Shown: positions 25,601 to 26,361 of the stretch, one piece after another | How positions within the stretch are numbered: the first letter of the stretch is position 1 | Layout of the letters: every line of letters starts with the position of its first letter | Source: Bacteroidota bacterium | GTDB taxonomy: Bacteria > Bacteroidota > Bacteroidia > CAILMK01 | Reading direction: 5' to 3' | Assembly (NCBI GenBank): GCA_013287095.1 | Contig: JABDEJ010000028.1 | Span: 1-26,361 of the forward strand | DNA length: 26,361 nucleotides | The notes under the pieces: model-generated | Databases searched by the model: none | What the model saw: the letters and a program-made list of their open reading frames with translations, nothing else | Told to the model about the DNA's origin: nothing | Program-made: the position numbers and the translations under genes

Positions 25601-26361
25601 TGACCCCGCTACCATATGCAACGATCGGCTCAAACCAGACTATATGTAACGGCAGCCAGGCGAATGCAACCATCACGGTATCAGACGTAGCATCCACAGA
25701 TGCATGGAGCCTTACTTATACGGTAACAGGTTTTGCCCAATCAACATTAACAGGTGTAGGCCCGACATCGGTATCGATAACGACTTCAACGTTGGCAACA
25801 GGTAGCCCGACAATTGTATTGAACAGTATCAAGAATACCTCGACGGGCTGCGTTCAGACATTGACCCCATTGGTTGGATCAACGATTACGATCACAGTGA
25901 CCACACCTACGGTAGGTGGAACCACTGCAGGCGCAGCAACAGTATGTTACGGTGCTAACTCAGGCAACGTAACCTTGAGCGGCCAAACCGGCTCTATATT
26001 AATGTGGCAGTCATCGACCAACGGCGGTACGACCTGGAACAACATAGCCAACACGACAGCAACCCAGCCGTACAGCAACCTTACCCAGACCACCCTTTAC
26101 CAGGCAGTGGTAGAAAGTGGGGTATGCCCATCAACGGTATCTTCGGGAACGACCATTACCATAGACACCTTGCCATTGGCAACGATCAATTTAGGTACAA
26201 CTATCTGCGCGCATTCAGTTGCAGCGCTTACAATAACGACAAGCCACACCAAGGGCGAGTCATGGTCGATCACTTACACAGAAGGCACGACACCAAAAAC
26301 AGTGACAGGCACGGGCGATATTACCAAAGTGATTACGACCTCAGTATCATCGGCAGACTCC
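16642..26361 (+). CDS. Giant secreted beta-helix / PKD / Ig-like repeat protein, 3' end beyond window
   Basis: One frame runs without a stop from 16642 to the last base: 3240 codons, incomplete at the C-terminus. Residues 1-32 are a signal peptide (KHVLASLFAMLCVLSASA/Q). An earlier in-frame ATG at 16600 exists, but 16642 gives the more usual signal peptide. Residues about 34-1714 are a right-handed parallel beta-helix made of about 25 units. Residues about 1715-1840 form the domain usually following such helices, ending GNTSEFSKTL. About 1840-2000 are unrecognised, with VYVQNIGGDVLDI resembling ASH/choice-of-anchor modules. At 2006 a second motif, DPINGHDTSTGST then AKKTIQAAI, starts another lyase-like region, ending FSSFSPFAIG near 2325. 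A PKD domain follows with WDFGDG at 2362-2367 and HTYAHPGNYTV from 2389. From 2421 on, tandem Ig-like modules continue past the window. It is probably a T9SS-exported adhesin; the expected sorting domain is not in view. Confidence 0.9.
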   Translation, partial: MSKYYRHFKISRTGKHVLASLFAMLCVLSASAQWTVNTLNSTGGSGFSGSFDYCINNAQAGDEIDFSVTGTISLPHDEIVSQKNVYINGTSAPGYSSTPLVQLDGLTYSVDFGLNVNGSGIRVVGMAFTNFTKYGLYITQDNVKIQSCYIGIDIGTGNDSASATGIYINGRSGTVIGGNSTTLRNYIIAGPHTTGSTGMGIYLANNGLTSGTTASNIQNNYIGVNLAGAAALGGQYWGVYMDSVSNGNTLNTNLISGCATDGVYMGADLNVLYNNTIGMNAAGSGPIPNGIGVYIINSSEKVGALGLGNWISGNTNEGIYIEGSAGGGDNTVIDNIIGLNSSGTTAVPNGGNGITIAHTLGGAPTSNVIGGIDPGFVDANYISGNGGAGIALVATVGNSIQGNTIGLNEAGNTIRANSGSGITIDNLSNHNTIGGSSPGGNTISGNGIYGVYVGGSNNTVSYNNIGLNSSQGGSLGNTSDGVFVDGRNSGTPVIGTIITDNWISRNGGNGIYIRGKYATPTTILANVIGSNIGNTKAPNLKNGIKVQSSHITIGGTSSSSTNTISGNDSDGIYLDSVTDINVIGNYIGVDQFGTGAVGNSLDGIRLEHDSSINIGNGSSNVISDNGGYGIYVLGKQDTIENNIIGLDISSANFGNSFNGIYVDGTLSPIRSSYTYINGNTISANGIDGIGLNGPRADSATITGNTIGMDISGTTAHANGAYGVNINSVANIIGGAPAGRNYISGNTAAGIQIQVAGKNTIKSNFIGLNTAGNAAVANHSNGIVLLSASGGVVIGDNSGSDGNYISGNVGDGILIAGGSGIDSINGNFIGIDEASGSALIPNTANGINVFSSGKMRIGTTGGAPNVISGNGGNGIYLEVAAGADTIFNNYIGLSRDGSSNAGNTGNGIFINNSNGDVIGDTLTGGQNYISGNHQYGININTGQNFINGNYIGLNHAATTAEPNLVGGIFANTAGNKIGYGTLSERATGSRPKLFVSGNTGVPGILINASNNLVQHAVIGANGVITTAVANSIGVEIEGSSTSDTIGGTTALKQNIISGNSGGGILVTGTANKNFIIGNVIGASSSAATLAIGNFYGIEFLSTSVLGNHIGGKATDSMNIISGNTNDGIALADVGHDTILNNYIGVNGAGTGTLSNGLIGIYINSDANLIGERGWGNIVSGNTGGGIQVNGGASNIIDSNYIGTNAAGSSALGNGSGAGIAITGAATTTIIERNLISGNSVAGIHQSVGSSTITANFIGTDILGASRLPNANGIDMDGTANNVIIGGSIKPGVRNVISGNNGDGIVDAAGTPSGGTVTITGNFVGLSSSGVAALFNAHGIELLNTNGTATIGGNTKSVRNYISGNQAQGILIESGTPVITGNFIGTDTTGIAATGTGNSTGVDVEAGTNVVIGGLAAGDTNVISGNTSAGVYINTSNVTVENNFIGVDSTGNVNLAHAVTNNIQIISGTGNVIGGTTFSARNVIGGVSGGSGVNIAGGAATVEGNYIGWGDNGKTALSGFHGVSSQASGAVLIGGTVLKARNYIANQTTNIKIDAGSSNTIEGNYIGLHVNGKGVTPSSITSGVGIQLNGGTTTVGGTSAADANWISSNDSNGILISGGSSGNQIYGNVIGRDSLGDTAANSSGIYIANGNNNLIGNGSATGADTIADNIGAGVVVMVGTGNTIEANNIFDNDADKHHGGIDLNNDGVTQNQLGSTASGPNDYDNFPILKSYIYTPPVIAPPTPSQNQINFQMIVPTSQAGNYRIDFYSNNDLDPLLYGEGAIWIGSTTVSASNAATIYTTTFVGGGPYSSVSATATNLVGFSTDGTTGNTSEFSKTLYPQFQLSTEVPEFPHHGVPGVQVVIPNNPSPIVPSDHAFFHDSTYIGAPVSRKVYVQNIGGDVLDIIDTSSHMLTKANAEYTFTDSASSSLQYPSLTPSAYAQPPFQLDEDGSHADSFIYTLKATATGITPVSVSAGRGVTYNDTVRFNLNQPGEAVFNFLLADWVGCWNKQYVDPINGHDTSTGSTMAKAKKTIQAAINAACPQGTIYLYPLYSYNTGTPITNKSLTFTAVPGYPATDTLYLKDLTVNSLHDTLTLNHPMNISDNLTLTAGLVLTTTTNMLTLSCIDSFSPGSRITGGGDSAFIDGPVSFRTRGTHVDNVVLPLGKSDPVTKGKFYRPVTVTNLDITDGSAAGNRFTAEMFNADPHTAAGLTGLKVPKLTNLSYSRYWLINHDLPHNGTVNSAGVHLSFDEDGSLSKGFEGNDSINDMTNITILKGTDSGTWTSLGATPVDYTLLGAPYSGYYSGDVASINDFSSFSPFAIGTGCGQDSQPHVKYTFSNGCVSTPITFTNNSTIAAGYYIQTYVWDFGDGTAQVIENGTYNPLAPNPGPIVHTYAHPGNYTVSLMATSNKGCQVVVSKNIIISPLPNATIIGNYEVCKGSAATLTVNVSNILTTDSFKLTYRSTTAPATLDSIKGRGPGDYTITTPAYTANSLDSLVAILNKTTGCSQSLSGEKTTITVDPLSVGGTSTGAATVCSSVNSGTIALGGQTGNILNWQSSIDGGTTWTNTGSGNNPYTYTNLTQTTQFRATVQSGVCASTTSTGTTITVAPLVTGTINAGTTVCAGTAATLTITVGNTGGANWKAYYTEGLVVKSTSVIAGTATSASITTNTLATSTTVTLDSIVLTSGTDCKATIVGPYNIANVTVSPLPFATIGNGSTICNGGNGTATITVSDVAATDAWSLTYTVTGFSASTLTGTGPNTVSITTSTLATGTVPITLGTITNTTTTCSQALTGVTATTSITVNAPSFGGTTSGAATVCYGTNSGNVTLGGSPVGTVLMWQSSTNGGTTWSNIVNTTTTQPYSNLTQTTLYHAVVQNGACASTVSTGTTITIDTLPLATINAGATICGNSTAALTITTTHTKGESWSITYTEGTTPRTVTGTGDITKVITTLASSADSTASFNVTLNGISLTSGSLNCVNTLNSVAVVTVTPLPYATIGSNQTICNGSQANATITVSDVASTDAWSLTYTVTGFAQSTLTGVGPTSVSITTSTLATGSPTIVLNSIKNTSTGCVQTLTPLVGSTITITVTTPTVGGTTAGAATVCYGANSGNVTLSGQTGSILMWQSSTNGGTTWNNIANTTATQPYSNLTQTTLYQAVVESGVCPSTVSSGTTITIDTLPLATINLGTTICAHSVAALTITTSHTKGESWSITYTEGTTPKTVTGTGDITKVITTSVSSADS
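17085..21546 (+). repeat. About 25 coding repeats of a 62-residue beta-helix unit
   Basis: The marker N-[YFTIV]-I-G-[LVMTI]-[ND]-x-x-G recurs about 25 times between 17085 and 21520 with spacing of 160-217 bp, mean near 185 bp (62 residues, about three helix coils). Each unit also carries an N-x-I-S-G-N-x(3-5)-G-I turn and, in most, a V/T-I-G-G turn. The DNA has diverged between units, so the repeats are old and held by protein structure. Similar units occur in many large bacterial surface proteins. Confidence 0.85.
23902..26361 (+). repeat. Tandem supra-repeats of 849-855 bp encoding three Ig-like domains each
   Basis: Copies start at the PLPxATI motif at 23902, 24751 and 25606; the third is cut by the window end (756 bp seen). 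Each copy contains three domains: one with TDxWSLTYTVTG-like and ITTSTLATG motifs, one with GGTTxGAATVCYG, MWQSSTNGGTTW and PYSNLTQTTLY, and one with TICxxSxAALTITT and KGESWSITYTEG. The first and third domain types are related to each other. Copies two and three are clearly closer in DNA than either is to copy one, mostly differing at third codon positions. Confidence 0.85.

Noticed and set aside
17335..25697. Many minus-strand reading frames of 60-144 codons
   Set aside because: All are antisense to the giant repeat gene. Their Pro/Val/Ile-rich translations mirror the repeated Gly/Asn/Thr codons, so they are composition shadows.

Overview
The window looks like chromosomal DNA of a Bacteroidota bacterium, most likely Chitinophagales or Sphingobacteriales. 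The evidence is the presence of PorP/SprF and a type B sorting domain of the type IX secretion system (T9SS), a giant PKD/Ig-like surface protein, moderately AT-rich DNA, almost no Shine-Dalgarno sequences, and a few TAnnTTTG-like -7 elements. I see no tRNA, rRNA, CRISPR array, transposase or phage gene.

Layout. (1) 3-476: 3' end of a YD-like tyrosine/aspartate-rich repeat protein. (2) 586-3024: a tight three-gene unit of an ECF sigma factor, a fusion of an anti-sigma-like N-terminus with a transmembrane helix, a long periplasmic linker and a PorP/SprF outer-membrane barrel, and a small secreted protein that is almost only a T9SS type B sorting domain. It closes with a hairpin shared with the convergent gene pair. 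This is the most interesting locus: it reads as a self-contained relay from the outer membrane to transcription, tied to T9SS. (3) 3034-5336, minus strand: a long-chain acyl-CoA synthetase followed by a GNAT acetyltransferase. (4) 5456-13014: ordinary single genes, namely a TPR protein, an IscA/HesB Fe-S protein, an internally duplicated outer-membrane barrel protein (minus), a GT39-like membrane glycosyltransferase, the ComM/YifB AAA+ ATPase, and a DOT1-like methyltransferase (minus). (5) 13334-15835: probable operon of a four-helix membrane protein, a YceI-family periplasmic protein and a porin-like barrel, followed by a strong hairpin terminator. (6) 15931-16641: about 0.7 kb with no convincing gene but several inverted repeats. 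(7) 16642 to the window end: one uninterrupted reading frame of at least 3240 codons encoding a giant secreted protein. It has a signal peptide, about 25 units of a roughly 62-residue parallel beta-helix repeat, several middle domains, a PKD domain, and then tandem Ig-like supra-modules of about 850 bp that continue past the end.

How the parts may work together. The sigma/anti-sigma-barrel/sorting-domain unit and the giant adhesin-like protein are both linked to T9SS biology. No core T9SS gene is in the window, so a regulatory link between them is only an inference. The remaining genes are housekeeping or envelope functions that happen to be neighbours.
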